Of a DNA stretch of 64,000 nt, positions 43,140 through 54,529 are shown piece by piece. Numbering within the stretch: position 1 is the first letter of the stretch; each line of letters begins with the position of its first letter. The notes beneath the pieces are model-generated. The model was not told the origin of the DNA. It saw only the letters and a list, made by a program, of their open reading frames with translations, and did no database searches. Source of the stretch: Cladocopium goreaui. Its lineage: Eukaryota; Sar; Dinophyceae; Suessiales; Symbiodiniaceae. The DNA lies in NCBI GenBank assembly GCA_947184155.2, contig CAMXCT020001391.1, forward strand, positions 124,001 through 188,000, in the 5' to 3' direction. The translations under genes were made by a program, and so were the position numbers.

Positions 43140-44230
43140 ACAAGCCTTTTTTTCATCAACCTGTCTCTTTCTCTTTGTCTTTCTCTTTGTCTTTGTCTTC
43201 CTTTTTGTGTTTCTCTTTGTTTTTCTCTTTGTCTTTCTCTTTGTCTTTGTTTTTGTCTTCCTTTTTGTCTTTCTTTTTGTCTTTCTCTTTGTCCTCCTCT
43301 TTGCCTTCCTTTTTGTCCTCCTCTTTGTCTTCTTCTTTGTCTTCTTCTTTGTCTTCCTTTTTGTCTTTTTCTTTGTCTTCCTCTTTGTCTTGCTCTTTGT
43401 CTTTCTCTTTGTTTTTCTCTTTGTCTTTCTCTTTGTCTTTCTTTTTATCTTTCTCTTTGTCTTTCTCTTTGTCTTTCTCTTCGTCTTTCTCTTCGTTTTT
43501 CTCTTCGTCTTTCTCTTCATCTTTCTCTTCGTCTTTCTCTTCGTCTTTCTCTTCGTCTTTCTCTTCGTCTTTCTCTTCGTCTTTCTCTTCCTCTCTCTCT
43601 TCCTCTCTCTCTTCCTCTCTCTCTTCCTCTCTTTCTTCCTCTCTTCCTCTCTCTTCCTCTCTTCCTCTTGCTGTTTTTCTTTCTCTTCCTCTCTTCCTCT
43701 CTTCCTCTCTTCCTCTCTTCCTCTCTTCCTCTCTTCCTCTTGTTCTTTTTCTTTCTCTTCCTCTCTTCCTCTCTTCCTCTCTTCCTCTTGTTCTTTTTCT
43801 TTCTCTTCCTCTCTTCCTCTTGTTCTTTTTCTTTCTCTTCCTCTCTTCCTCTCTTCCTCTCTTCCTCTCTTCCTCTCTTCCTCTCTTCCTCTCTTCCTCT
43901 CTTCCTCTCTTCCTCTCTTCCTCTTCTCCTTTTCTTCTTTCTCTTTATCTTTCTCCTTCTCTTTCTCGTTCTCTTTCTCTTTCCCTCTTCCTCTTCCTCT
44001 TCCTCTCTTTCTCTTTCTTTTTTCTCTTTCTCGTTCTCTTTCTCTTTCTCCCTTCCTTTTCCTCTCTTTCTCTTTCTTTCTTTCCCTCTTTCTGTTTTGA
44101 TCTTTTTCTCCTTTTCTGTTTGTTTCTTTCTTTCTCTTTCTGTTTCTCTTTTTCTCTTCCTCTTTCTATGTCCTTCTCTTTCTTTTTCTCTCTGTCTCTC
44201 TGTCTGTCTCTTTCTCTCTCTCTCTCTCTA
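43140..44230. repeat. Pyrimidine microsatellite (CTTTGT, CTCTTC units)
   Basis: About 1.1 kb of CTCTTTGTCTTT, then CTCTTCGTCTTT, then CTCTTCCT units. All three plus frames are open and give Ser/Phe/Leu repeats, and the minus frame gives KRKTKRKT repeats. None is taken as a gene. Confidence 0.95.
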
Positions 44231-44234
44231 GGAT

Positions 44235-44575
44235 TTCTTTGTCAAGGTCCCCTCTCTCTCTCTCTCTCTGAGGTTTCCTCCTCTCTCAAGGTGTGTGCCA
44301 AGGAAACTCGATATCTAAGTATTTCACTCAATTACTCAAGGTTTCTCAAGATCTCTCCGGTGTCTCAAGAGCCAAGGGTAGGAAGAGTTGAATTCAGAAA
44401 ACAGCTGTGCGTATAAAATATCCGATTATTTGTGTTTATATACAATCTTTTCTCAGAATCAAGTGTTCATTCTTCTCATACATATCCATCAAACCATGGT
44501 CTCACACGACAATGAGCAGTACAGAACAAGTCAATGTTTTTCGTGGAGCGCTCAAGTTGCCACCAAACTGACTAT
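44235..44575. repeat. Spacer repeat, copy 1 (downstream of transposase-like gene)
   Basis: Homologous to 47245-47625. Shared blocks include tttctttgtcaaggtccc, ggaaactc.atatctaagt, gtctcaagagncaagg and catatccatcaaaccatggt. It lies just beyond the 3' end of the transposase-like gene, so it may act as a 3' untranslated or processing region. Confidence 0.8.
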
Positions 44576-44639
44576 ATACCAGTGGATGCATGCGGTGGCG
44601 CATCAGTTTTGAAATCATTTCACTCGTTTTTTTTCAAGT

Positions 44640-46707
44640 TCAGTGCGCTAAGTCGAGAAAATGTAGGTGAAGGGCCAACCTGTAGTGACGTGCCAGCTTT
44701 GAAGTTTGTTGGTCAACTTTGTTTCCACGAACACAAGCTTTGGCGATTTGTTGCATTCGTTGCATCTGGTCCTCCCCCATAAAGCACCAAATGACTTTGG
44801 GATTGATGCATCGACTCAAAATAGCCAATTCTTGAAGCATATGGCTTTTCGATGTAATGTCGAAGACTTTCAGGCCTTCTTCAACAAAATGGTCTGCAAT
44901 CTGAGTCAAAAGCAATAGCATTCCGTTTGCGGTTTCCTCAAATTCCTGGGCAGGACCCGGGGGAAGGGAGAAGTCTTCCTTGTGATGAGTGATCATGTCT
45001 TCCAAGTGAACATTGTGCTTTAGCATCAATGCTATACGCCTATGCAGCAAAAGTGCCTGATTGGAAAACTGGTTCCACAAGGCCAGCAAAGCCTTTCCGA
45101 AGTGGCGAATTTCTGAAGCTTTGCCACGTAGTTTGGGGTATTTGCCGCCACTTCTGATGAACATCGAAAGTTTTGTCAGATAGCGGAATGGTGTTGGCGT
45201 CTTGTTGTTTCGAAAAAAGTTTTCAAGAAGGCCCAACAGGCTGCAAGGTTTGCTTCCTGTTCCCCCTCCATGACCATGCACACCAATACGAATAGCACGC
45301 TGCCGAAAATGTATTGGTCCACGCCCAAGAACTTCACATGAACCCAATCATAAGCTATTGTCCAGCAGGAAGCACCAGGAAGTGTTAGTAACACACATTT
45401 TGTTCTCTGTTCCCAACTTCTCCACTCTTCAGGGTCCCAACGTGTTGTACGCCATGCAGCTTCTGATCTAAAATCAGACCACGTTATTGGGCCTGTCATT
45501 TTGCATTGGTAATGCATGCATGGGCCAGTCGTTAAGGAATAGTTTGGGGTTCCCAGCATGCTGCAAAAGTAATCCAGGTCACCTGTCAATGCCCACAACA
45601 CAGCTTTCCATCCACCAGCCAGCAATGTGTTGGCTTTCAGGCCCTCTTTTGAATTTGCTGCAAACCTTTGGGGTCATGAGATTTCAAAAACCTACACCTA
45701 GGAAATATGGTTTCATGATGGATGAAATGCACAACTTCAAATTGAAACTCAAACCGTTCAACCTTCAACCATGAGAGACTTTGAGAGGAGTGACATTGAT
45801 GAAACTTTGAAAAGGGCTGCCTTAGCTTTGGGAAAATTCCCGGAAACAGAAACACACAAGGAAAAGTTGCTGTCAATGAGCCAAATTTCTTCACACCTCT
45901 GTGGTCGTGAGATGGCCATTTTCCGGAAGCTAATGTAAGAAAATTCCATTTTAGGAGGGTGTAAAATTCATGCAATGTTCCTTCGGTTTGGTTGCCAACT
46001 TTAAGCTTGTCAAAGAACCTCCAAATCCACATAAGCATCGAAGCGGTGTTTCCATGGCCCAGTAGAGAATACCATGAGTAGTTGGTCATGACACGCGACC
46101 ACACCTTTCCGATTCCTGTTATTGGAACGCCGTCACCGTGGACAGCAAGGGGGACTGTTTGGGCGTCCCAAAAGTCATCGGCCTTCATAGGATGGCCTTG
46201 CATAGATGGGTGTAGCCGCATGCTTCGCCAGAACTTTTTCACACGGTCGACACTTGGTACAATTGCAGTGTTCCAAAGATTTTTGTAGTTGTGGTAAATA
46301 CAAGAAAACATCTCATGAGGTAACAGGAAATATTGCATAGAATTTGGGAAGCCTTTCAAAGGTATTTTTGCGCTGAAAGGTCTTGGAATGGCCGGCACGT
46401 GCTCAACTTTGCTCATCAATTCGGCATGGATATTGTTTGAATGTTTTCCCTTGGTCCCCAAATTGGCCAAAGTTTCCAAATTTTTCAATATAGAAGGGTC
46501 TTCTGCTGCAGCTTTGATGTCTCTCACAGCCATCTCAGCTATCTGTTGTACTCTTTGCGGTGAGAAAAAAACCCATGCAAACAAGCTCAGAAGTAGCAAG
46601 GCTAAGGCAGAGGTCACGTCATTGTTCTCTTCTATACCTTCATTGGACCTCTTCAATCTCTGTCGTAGGCCACCCCGGGGTCGTTTCTTCGGCCGCGAGG
46701 ATTCCAT
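44640..46707 (-). CDS. Transposase-like protein, two exons, one frameshift
   Basis: Exon 1 46707-45897 begins MESSRPKKRPRGGLRQRLKR (nuclear-localisation-like). An intron with GT donor (45896) and AG acceptor (45646) is 251 bp. Exon 2 is 45645-44640. One base is missing in the A6 run at 45213-45218; adding it gives 605 codons with TGA at the expected family end. Landmarks: hydrophobic helix 33-49, VHGDGVP (D192), TGDLDYF (D293), C313-x4-C318, YDWVHVKFLG (D370, H373), WCFMGEDQM (E562). From recall this is one of the most abundant dinoflagellate hypothetical families. The D...D...CxnC...DxxH...E order resembles CMC/Plavaka transposases, which is an inference and not a match I could test. A KRPA-type gene lies upstream. 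Confidence 0.6.
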
Positions 46708-47244
46708 GTAGCAATGGATGGGTATTTTTGAAAAAAAATCTGCAAACAGGAGGCAAGTTTAAGCCGAAATCTTCTCAATTCTTTCAATCAGTTTCTAGAA
46801 AACATAAATTGATCTATGTTTCTTTCTTTATCAAAATAGGTCAATGGTCTACAAAAAACAAAACGTTTTGAAACTCTTGGTGGTTGCAACATTGGATCCT
46901 TGCTTGGGCTGGCTCACTTCCCACAATTTTCCTGCTCCAAAAACCAGCCGCATCAATAGCTCTGATCCAAAACGAAGCTGTAATTTGAGTCAGTATATAA
47001 GCAGGCATTTTGCATGTGATGTATCAAGACAAAGATTGAATTTGATGCTTGACAATGTTCTTGTTCTGAGTCACTGCAACAGGGGTCACAATATAATATA
47101 AATTGCCCAAATATGTAAAGTTACCATGTGTAAGGATGTTTGGCTCAATCTTGGCTGCTCACTGTCAATTTTTTTCAAGCTGCGCTCACAGCTCAGGGTG
47201 TGTTTTTATAGCTCTTGTTGGCCCTTCACCTGCTATACCGTCTC

Positions 47245-47625
47245 TCTCTCTCAAGACCCTCTCTCTCAAGGTTTTCTTTGTCAAGGTCCTCTCTCTGATG
47301 CTTCCTCCTCTCTCAAGGTTTTGTGCCAAGGAAACTCCATATCTAAGTCTCTCAAAGTCATTCAAGGTTTCTCAAAGCCCTCCAATGTCTCAAGAGTCAA
47401 GAATAGGAAGAAATTCAATTAAGAGAACAGAAAACGACAAGTGTGTGTGTGTATGAAAAGTCTCATTGGTGTATTGCATTGCTCATTTTGATAAAATCTT
47501 TTTGCAGAATCAGTTCATTCTTTTCGTACATATCCATCAAACCATGGTTTCACACGACCAGGACCAGCACAGAACAAGATTCAATTTTTTCGTCGAATCC
47601 TTCGAGTTTGAACTTGTTTTGCGTT
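47245..47625. repeat. Spacer repeat, copy 2 (downstream of KRPA-motif gene)
   Basis: Second copy of the 44235-44575 segment, about 150 bp beyond the 3' end of the next gene. It contains CTCTCTCAAGGTTTT and similar units. The gene-free interval 46708-47772 otherwise shows nothing. Confidence 0.8.
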
Positions 47626-47772
47626 CAGGTTGCCTCGCTGACAACAGTGCTTCGCACCCGTCTATGTTTGGAAAAAAGAAGCTCATGCGTTTTCCATAGA
47701 AATTGCCTAAGAGCCCAAAACTATCCTAACCGGGGGTGGAGCATCATATTGAAGAAGTGCCTAATCTAACAT

Positions 47773-49440
47773 TTAGGACTTTGCCTTGGCCCTAGCTTTG
47801 GCTGCTTGAACCTCACCATGGTACTGATCCACGTCCTGGGCGATGGTGCCAATGAAATTCTCCAAGCTGTGGGTGTTGATCGTGGCTTTGTCAGGCAACT
47901 CATTGAACATCAAGAGGGTGTTCAAATTGTTGATGTGAGTGGACAGGGTCTTGTAGCCATCTTTGATCAATTTTTGGGTTTCAGGCTGGCCCACCAACTT
48001 TGATCCATCCTTGAGCAAGCGTTCGCATGCATCCTTAGCCTTGGCAGCAAGCTTCTTCACCTTGTCGGGAATTTCATTTGCGTCCTCCAACTGCTTTTCA
48101 TCAGCCTCCAAGTCCCATCGGCAAGCAGTGCAGAATCAGACATTAAAATTGGCAAAATGATGCAGTAACTACTACTTCTTTGCAAACTTTCAGTTGAGAA
48201 ACTTGTTGAAAATCTTTATCCGAGAGAGGGCTGAGACAGGCGACAATGGTATTTCATGGATGTTGAACCTTTGTTTGTGGTTGACTTAAGAGGTCATACA
48301 TATGTCTAGTCTAGACTTCAGGTCGAACCTGTATCCCTGAGAGAGTGTGAGAGGAGTCTGGCTAAGCAAGCAACAGCACAAAAGTGAATTCTTCAATCCT
48401 GCACCTGTGAGAGAACTGGCAGCGAAACCTTGAGAGATGCTTTGAGAGAGAGAGAGAGAGATCATTTGAGGGAAACTTTCAGGGAACTGATTAAAGAGAA
48501 GTGGGCATTTCCTAGTGTTGGCCTTGTTCACTGAGGTTCCATGGGATGAAATTTAATGAGTCAAACAAGGTATCCATTTCTTGGGGTTGAAGGGGATCAA
48601 GAAAACACGCTCTAAGGATGTGAAGACTTTGCTGTAAAGCATACCAAAAGCCTTGGGTTTGCTTCCATTTCGGGAGCGTTTGTTTTCAATAGGTTTGGAA
48701 AAACGTTTGCCTTTTTTATGGGGCACTGGAAAAAATGACCTGCTGATTTCTCAATTTAACATGTTCACACCTCCAGCCTTGCTCAGTTCAAACTTCCACT
48801 TGAGCTTGGCCATGACACTGGCCAAGGAATGAGCTTGCTCTCTGGAGAGCTTCTTGGACCCAGCCACGTGTTCTCCTTCTTCATTGCCACGCACCTCGGC
48901 ATTGGTGAGCTTCCTGAACTGGAGGTATTCAACGTTGGACTGCTTGTCAACCTTAGACACTAACTCACCATTGTCCAGGGCTTTCTTCATTAAGGCCTCA
49001 TTCCCACCGAAGTGAGATGCAAGCATGATGGTACGGGGTAATGCCTCCGTCTTGTCCTTTGCAATAGACTGGTGGTAAATTTTCCTGTACTCCTGAAACT
49101 CATGCTTCTCAGTTTGTACACTGAAGGTGCCGTCCTTGTTCTTCTGAAACAGGGAATTGATCAAACGGGTCTGAAAGGCTCGAGCTCCATCTTTATTTTT
49201 CTTGGCTTCGATGTTGTACATGTGCACGATGTGCTCCGGTAGTGATCCCTGGTTCAGCATTTTGTGAAACTTTTGCGCTTTCTGCTTGTCACGCGCTACT
49301 TCTTCAGACCCTTCCTTGTCCTCATCATGCTTCTGACTATCCTTGAGTTCACTGACCACGTCCTTGATGGAGCTATGAGAAGCAGGCTTCTTCATAGAAA
49401 GAAGTCCACTCGCTGAAGCCGGCCGCTTCAAAACAGGCAT
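47773..49440 (-). CDS. KRPA-motif protein, probably two exons
   Basis: Exon 1 from ATG 49440 reads MPVLKRPASASGLLSMKKPA and continues as a helical, Lys/Glu-rich protein (FHKMLNQGSLPEHIVHMYN near residue 60). It has an open frame to 48751, with a GT donor candidate just before the stop (KAG/gtgtga, near 48768). The last exon (about 48108-47773) encodes a helical C-terminus ending VQAAKARAKAKS. It has no ATG and begins after an AG, so it must be spliced to something upstream; I join it to exon 1 because the related family, as I remember it, has this kind of C-terminus. The exact splice sites are not resolved. Biochemical role unknown. Confidence 0.5.
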
Positions 49441-49672
49441 TGCTAAGGAACACAAGTTCTAGTTCCAAGGCCCGATGTAATGCTGAAAATCTGAACGAAC
49501 AAGTATATTGGCAGCAAATACTTTGCAGCAATTCACAACAAAGACCATGACTTTGTCACATGCAAAGTATCCACTTTCTTGTCAAATTCATCAAAACCAA
49601 TTCAGAATTTCATTTACACTTGGAAAAAAATATGTTAATTTCAGTGTAATTTGAACTGTGATTTCAAGATGG

Positions 49673-49890
49673 GGTCATAGTTTGGTAGAAACTACGTCGT
49701 AGTTTCTACTCGTACTTTGGTCGTACTTTGGTAGTAGTTTGATAGTACTTTGATAGTAATTTGATAGTTGCCCATCAAAACACATGGTATTTACAATGTT
49801 TTGTGATTTCAAAGTATGACACCTCCGGAAAGTATGACCAAACTACGACTATAAAGTATGACCTACTTTCTACCAAACTACGACCCCATT
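49673..49890. repeat. Central inverted repeat of GGTCGTAGTTTGG motifs
   Basis: GGGGTCATAGTTTGGTAGAAA at 49675 is matched in inverse by TTTCTACCAAACTACGACCCC ending at 49888. Many GTACTTTGGT/TAGTTTGATAG units lie between. It carries the same motif as both ends of the element and sits close to its midpoint (49984). Confidence 0.8.
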
Positions 49891-50208
49891 CTCACAGAAC
49901 AGCTGTCTCTCCTCTCAAAGTCCCTCATGGTTTCTACTTCAAACCAGAATTTTTGTGCATCTTTGTGAATAAAGTTTGATTCTTCACTGCATTCATTCCA
50001 GTGTGAAACTCAAGACTTGCAGCTGACAGTGGAGCTTTGTTTTTGTCGCATCTCGTTGAGATCTAAGCTGAGCAAGCAAAGTTGGGTCCAAATACTCCTA
50101 CTTCTTCACGGTCTATGGAGCTCTAGGGCTAGCCAACTCTACATACGAAAAACTGATAACAAAAGTGCTTCAGTACTTTGAAGACTTATCCCTAGCAACT
50201 ACTGAACC

Positions 50209-51006
50209 TCAGTTGCCCTTCTTCTTGTTGACCTTGCGCTGGCGTTCAAAGCGAGCTGCGCGACGCGTTGCACGGCTTCCTGGGTTCTGAGGTGGTGCTG
50301 GCTGAGAAGATCCAGAAGCATCATGGTTGTCGAGCAATTGCTGGACAACCTCCATCAGCTGCAAGGAGTAGCCGCTGACCTGACCATGCTGAGTCCAATA
50401 TCCGCTTCCATCCATGGTGAGGAAACCAGGCATCTCATCATCCGAAGCATGTTCTTCACTTTCACAATCTTCATCAGGACATGGTGGAGAAGCTGCTGGG
50501 GAATCTGGCGGGTCAGAACCAATTGGCTAGGAATCCATGGGCTCAGACTCGGCTGGCACTGCTGGATTCTGAGACCCACACAGCTCATCCTTTGGGATCT
50601 CACCCTGGACAAACGTATCAGCATTCAAAGCGTGAAGTTCATCAGGGTTTGACATGGTTTCATAGGTATCATTGGGCTGTTGGGTTTCATTCTCAGCAAC
50701 AAAGAGTTCAGGGGGCGTTCCAAAAGAGATTGGCTGGGAATCGGCTGGCTCCAAGGTTTCAGTAGCGGGCACCAGGTCACCAGGGGAATTCACATGAGCT
50801 GGTGGGCTATTACCCAAGCAAATGGTTTCAGCATCAACATCAGGTCCAATCACATTGGTTGCTTGACCCTGGGTTGGCTCTTGGGACTCAGCAGCACACA
50901 GCATTGCCTTCTCAGACATGGGATCCACGGGAGTTTGAAATCCGGGGTCGTGTAAATCCTTTGAGCACTCAGTAGGCTTCAATATCAAAACAATAGTTTT
51001 CCGCAT
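50209..51006 (-). CDS. Acidic unknown protein with in-frame amber codon
   Basis: From ATG 51006 (MRKTIVLILKPTECSKDL) the frame reads 159 codons, meets TAG at 50529-50527, and continues in the same frame for 105 more codons to TGA at 50209. Composition stays the same across the TAG: Pro/Asp/Glu/Ser-rich before (ESEPMDS) and after (PIGSDPPDSPAASPP). An internal repeat pairs PADSQPISFGTPPE with PMDS*PIGSDPPDS, so the amber sits where Gln (CAG) is expected. The C-terminus is basic (RATRRAARFERQRKVNKKKG). No domain recognised. It is either a single nonsense mutation, readthrough, or a sequence error. Confidence 0.6.
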
Positions 51007-51284
51007 GCTTGATCATGAATTTTCAAGCTCTCAAACGCTAGACAAATCTAGTGATCATGATCAAGTACATTGCTAACCTTGCAACCGTGCAACTATCAAC
51101 CGTGAGAGACTTTGAGAGGAGCGACATTGAGTGAAACTCTGAGAGGATTGACATAGTTTGAAGTTGTGAGCTACTCTTGAGTACCTAAACACATTATCTC
51201 TAATATCTTCTAATCCACAGCAATGTTTTTCCATGGAATAACTCTTGGGGTTGAAAGGTTGGTTGTGGGTGAGTTCAAGTTCTC

Positions 51285-51500
51285 AACTCAGGGTCTCTCA
51301 AGGTTTAACATGTGTTCTCTCTACTCTCACGGTCCCTCACATGCACACAGTCCCTCAAGATTCAACATGTGTTCTCTCCACTCTCACGGTCCCTCACATG
51401 CACACAGTCCCTCAAGGTTCAACATGTGTTCTCTCTACTCTCACGGTCTCTAACATGCACACAGTCCCTCAAGGTTCGCTATGCGCTCTCACAGCTCTCA
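51285..51500. repeat. ~60-bp tandem repeat with CCCTCAAGGTTCAACATG
   Basis: Three to four tandem units of about 60 bp (agtccctcaaggttcaacat ... ctctcacggtccctcacatg). Part of the CTCTCAAGG spacer family. Confidence 0.85.
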
Positions 51501-52214
51501 GGGTCCCTCAAGGTTCAAGCTCTATACTGTCACATGTTTGGCTGAAAGGTTTCAAAACAAATAATATTCAGTTTTAAAAATATTGCCATGAAAAATGAAG
51601 TCCATCCACTTGTCATTTTTGATGATATCTTTTCTTTAATGCAAATGTTGATCACATGTTGAAACTCTCAAACCCTCCCAGTCTTGCAGCCATGTACTGG
51701 AGCCAAAATTCAAACGATCACAGTCAGCGGCCACACTCAGCTCATGTCTGCAGGTATTGTGACCTGACTCATTGAGTTGCAAAGTATGTTTCTCAAACCG
51801 TTTGTTTGTGTCACGTATTTGGCTGAAACGCCTCAAGAACATTTTACCCAGTTTAAACATGTTTCTATGAAAACTGAATTCCATCCACTTGTAATGTTTG
51901 ATGATAGCTTTTTTACAATACCACTTGGCAAGCTGACTGCATGAACTGACATGTGCACATGATTTGAACCCCACAGAAATATCTGAAAAACATTGTTCTT
52001 GGTGAAACAACAAATAACTACCAAAAAGGGCGTTTTTTGGTACTTATTTTCAGTACAGCTATAGACATCAAAGACTCAAGCAGCAATGTCTTCCACCTCC
52101 TATCCCAAAGACCCCCGCACTCGTTTTTTTTTCCCTCCCAAAGCTCAAGTCGGCTCGGCTGTTTGATTCCGGGTTGGGCCAATTCCAGTAGCTTAGCCAC
52201 CTGTCACAGCAAAT

Positions 52215-53168
52215 TCATTTGTTTTTTTTCTCCTTTTTGGTTTTTGATCGGCTCCTCGATCTGCTCGCCTTCTTCTTCTGATCCTTGTCCTTGTCCTTTG
52301 TCTTGTCGGCCTTCTGCTTCTTGTCCTTGATGGTTTTCTCCAGCATGTAGGACTCTGCAGCCTCCACTGACCCATACCCATCGTCCCACACTTTGTCCTT
52401 CAGGTTGTCCTGTAACCAGGTCTGTAATTCCTCATCCCCTTCGCCGCTGTCACCTTCAGGTTCAGCTTTAGGGACCTTGCTTCCCATTGCTTTGCTTTTC
52501 GCACTTCCACTCCAGTCTTCGGGGATGGCCCATGGTGGCGGCACCCAAACAGGAGGTGGTGGTGGGAACATGTATCCCATTGGCAGCATTGGCGGTGGTA
52601 CCGGGTACCCATGTGGCACCATCAGAGGATACCTGGGAGGTGCAAAGGGCGGCAAAGGCGGCAGAGGCAGTCGAGGTGGTAAGTGATGCATGGGTGGCAT
52701 CGCAGGAGCCACAGGCGGTGTCTTCTCTGAAGCCTTTGGTGGTGTTTGAGGTTGTCGTAGATCAGGCTCCTGGTTGTCCATCTGGTTCTGTTCATCGTCC
52801 TGGGACTGCGGGTGGTGCTGCTCTGCAAACTCTGCTGTGTGCTCCAGCTGCTCCGGGGGCTGAGCATAGTACCTCCTGCCAGTCTTGCGAGGAACTGCAA
52901 AGTCCACTTCTAAGGGGTACTTTGCCAGTCCATTCAGGTAGGATCCATTCAGGATTTCTATCGCTGCCCGGCATTGGTCCTCTGTTTGGTAGCTCAGGAA
53001 GGCGTTGATGCTTTTGTTTCCATCATATTGCCCACGCTTTACCAGGTACACATTGTATAATCCCTCCGTAGCATTCAGATAGTTCATCTGCTCCACCATG
53101 TCGTGCTCTGTGGTCGACATGTAGAGGTGCTTGACGAACATTCTATGGGGCGGCTTCTCATCTTGCAT
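52215..53168 (-). CDS. RRM-domain RNA-binding protein
   Basis: From ATG 53168 (MQDEKPPHRMFVKHLYM), 317 aa. An RRM-like fold occupies about residues 8-95: the RNP2-like strand RMFVKHLYM, an RNP1-like segment SINAFLSYQT, and a terminal strand PLEVDFAVPRK. A Gln/Glu-rich linker, a Pro/Met-rich segment (PPMLPMGYMFPPPPPVW) and a Lys/Arg/Ser-rich tail (SRSRSRSKTKKEKKNK) follow. RRM proteins bind single-stranded RNA; an SR-like tail suggests splicing or mRNP association. The RNP1 lacks the classical aromatic triplet, so binding strength is uncertain. It lies between the acidic and Lys-rich genes in the same direction. Confidence 0.7.
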   Translation of the reverse strand: MQDEKPPHRMFVKHLYMSTTEHDMVEQMNYLNATEGLYNVYLVKRGQYDGNKSINAFLSYQTEDQCRAAIEILNGSYLNGLAKYPLEVDFAVPRKTGRRYYAQPPEQLEHTAEFAEQHHPQSQDDEQNQMDNQEPDLRQPQTPPKASEKTPPVAPAMPPMHHLPPRLPLPPLPPFAPPRYPLMVPHGYPVPPPMLPMGYMFPPPPPVWVPPPWAIPEDWSGSAKSKAMGSKVPKAEPEGDSGEGDEELQTWLQDNLKDKVWDDGYGSVEAAESYMLEKTIKDKKQKADKTKDKDKDQKKKASRSRSRSKTKKEKKNK

Positions 53169-53814
53169 GGCTTTCGAAAGTGGCACAGGGATTTCGTGGG
53201 AGAAGGTTTAAACATTAAAGCAGTCCAAATGTTTGGAACTGGTTGGAAAGCAGTGCTGGGGCTCAGGGATACTTGAAATTGCCAAACTTGCATGACTTTT
53301 CAAACATGTTGATCATAAAGGTCTTAGAAGCGGTTCTGGAGTTCATGGATGTGTAACTTGAACTCTCTCAGACAGTGAAGGTGAAATCTGTGCAGTGTTT
53401 GTTAAATAGATTGATCATGAAAAGATTAAACTCACATGGTCTGACATTCGGCTTTGTGAAAATAATGGTGGGACTGCATGTGTGTTTTCATCGTTTTCCA
53501 TTGTTTTCCAATGATAGTGTCCTTGAAACGCAAGTATATGGAATATACACATGTACAAGCTTCACATGGACAACTACAGAAGATGGCAATGCTTCTTAGT
53601 TGAAAGCTAGAAAACCTCTTTCAAATTCGACATGCTCACATGAATGCACCATTGTTCTGTTTTACAATTTCCATACCCCCATTGAATTTGAAACAGTTTT
53701 TGGGAATCACTTCATATCCTAGATTCTTTTCAAGCTAAACTACGCTCACATGTCAGAACGCGCCTCACCTTTTTGCTGTGACCACAGGCTTGGTTCGCGT
53801 CTTGAAGCCGGCTC

Positions 53815-53990
53815 AGCCCCTCTCTCTCTCTCTCAAGGTTAGTGTTCAAAAAAATCATCCCTCTGAGCCCCTCTCTCTCTCTCAAGGTTAGTGTTGAAAA
53901 AAAAATCCATCCCTCTGAGCCTCTCTCTCTCTCTCTCTCAAGGTTAGTGTTGAAAAAATCATCCCTCTGAGCATGCTCTCTCATGGTTTT
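53815..53990. repeat. Tandem CTCTCTCAAGGTTAGTGTTGAAAA repeat
   Basis: Three units of about 60 bp, each ctctctctcaaggttagtgt followed by tgaaaaaatcatccctctgag. It lies in the spacer between the RRM gene and the Lys-rich gene; the spacer 53190-54529 otherwise shows no gene. Confidence 0.9.
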
Positions 53991-54529
53991 GAATTGTGAC
54001 ATGACTCTCAATACCAAATTTCCCGTGGGTGGGCCCCCCCCAAAATGGACCCCACCAAGTCCCAAAAATTGGCGCCAAAACACAGGAAATAATGCGATTT
54101 TCCCAGACTTGGGGGGGTCCATTTGGCAAGGTCTAAACCAAGGGGAAATTTACAAACTCTCAAGGTTTCTCTCACGGTTTATCAAGATTATTGTGTATAA
54201 TTTGTAAGTTGTCTCTTTATATAATTCAACTCAAACCTCATCGTGTAAAGCTCTTTGAAACATGTTCACACTTGTATCGTTTCAAGTTTTCGGCTCGGCA
54301 GGCAAAACGTTCTTTTTTCAGTGGCAAGCTAGGTGACACGGTAGCACTGAGCGGTTCCAACATTCTTTCCAGGCTGAACATTTCACCAAGAGAAAGTGCT
54401 GTACACACACAGACACTCACATGAAGTTTGATTTTGAAACACAACTTGAAGAAATCAAATCATTCTAGCTCAACCTGCAGGCAAAATCTGTACGACCGAG
54501 TTCTCATTTTCTAGCTTAGGCTTGCACTC

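Noticed and set aside
43019..44416. Long Ser/Phe/Leu ORFs in all three plus frames
   Set aside because: They are translations of a CT-rich microsatellite with no start context or domain.
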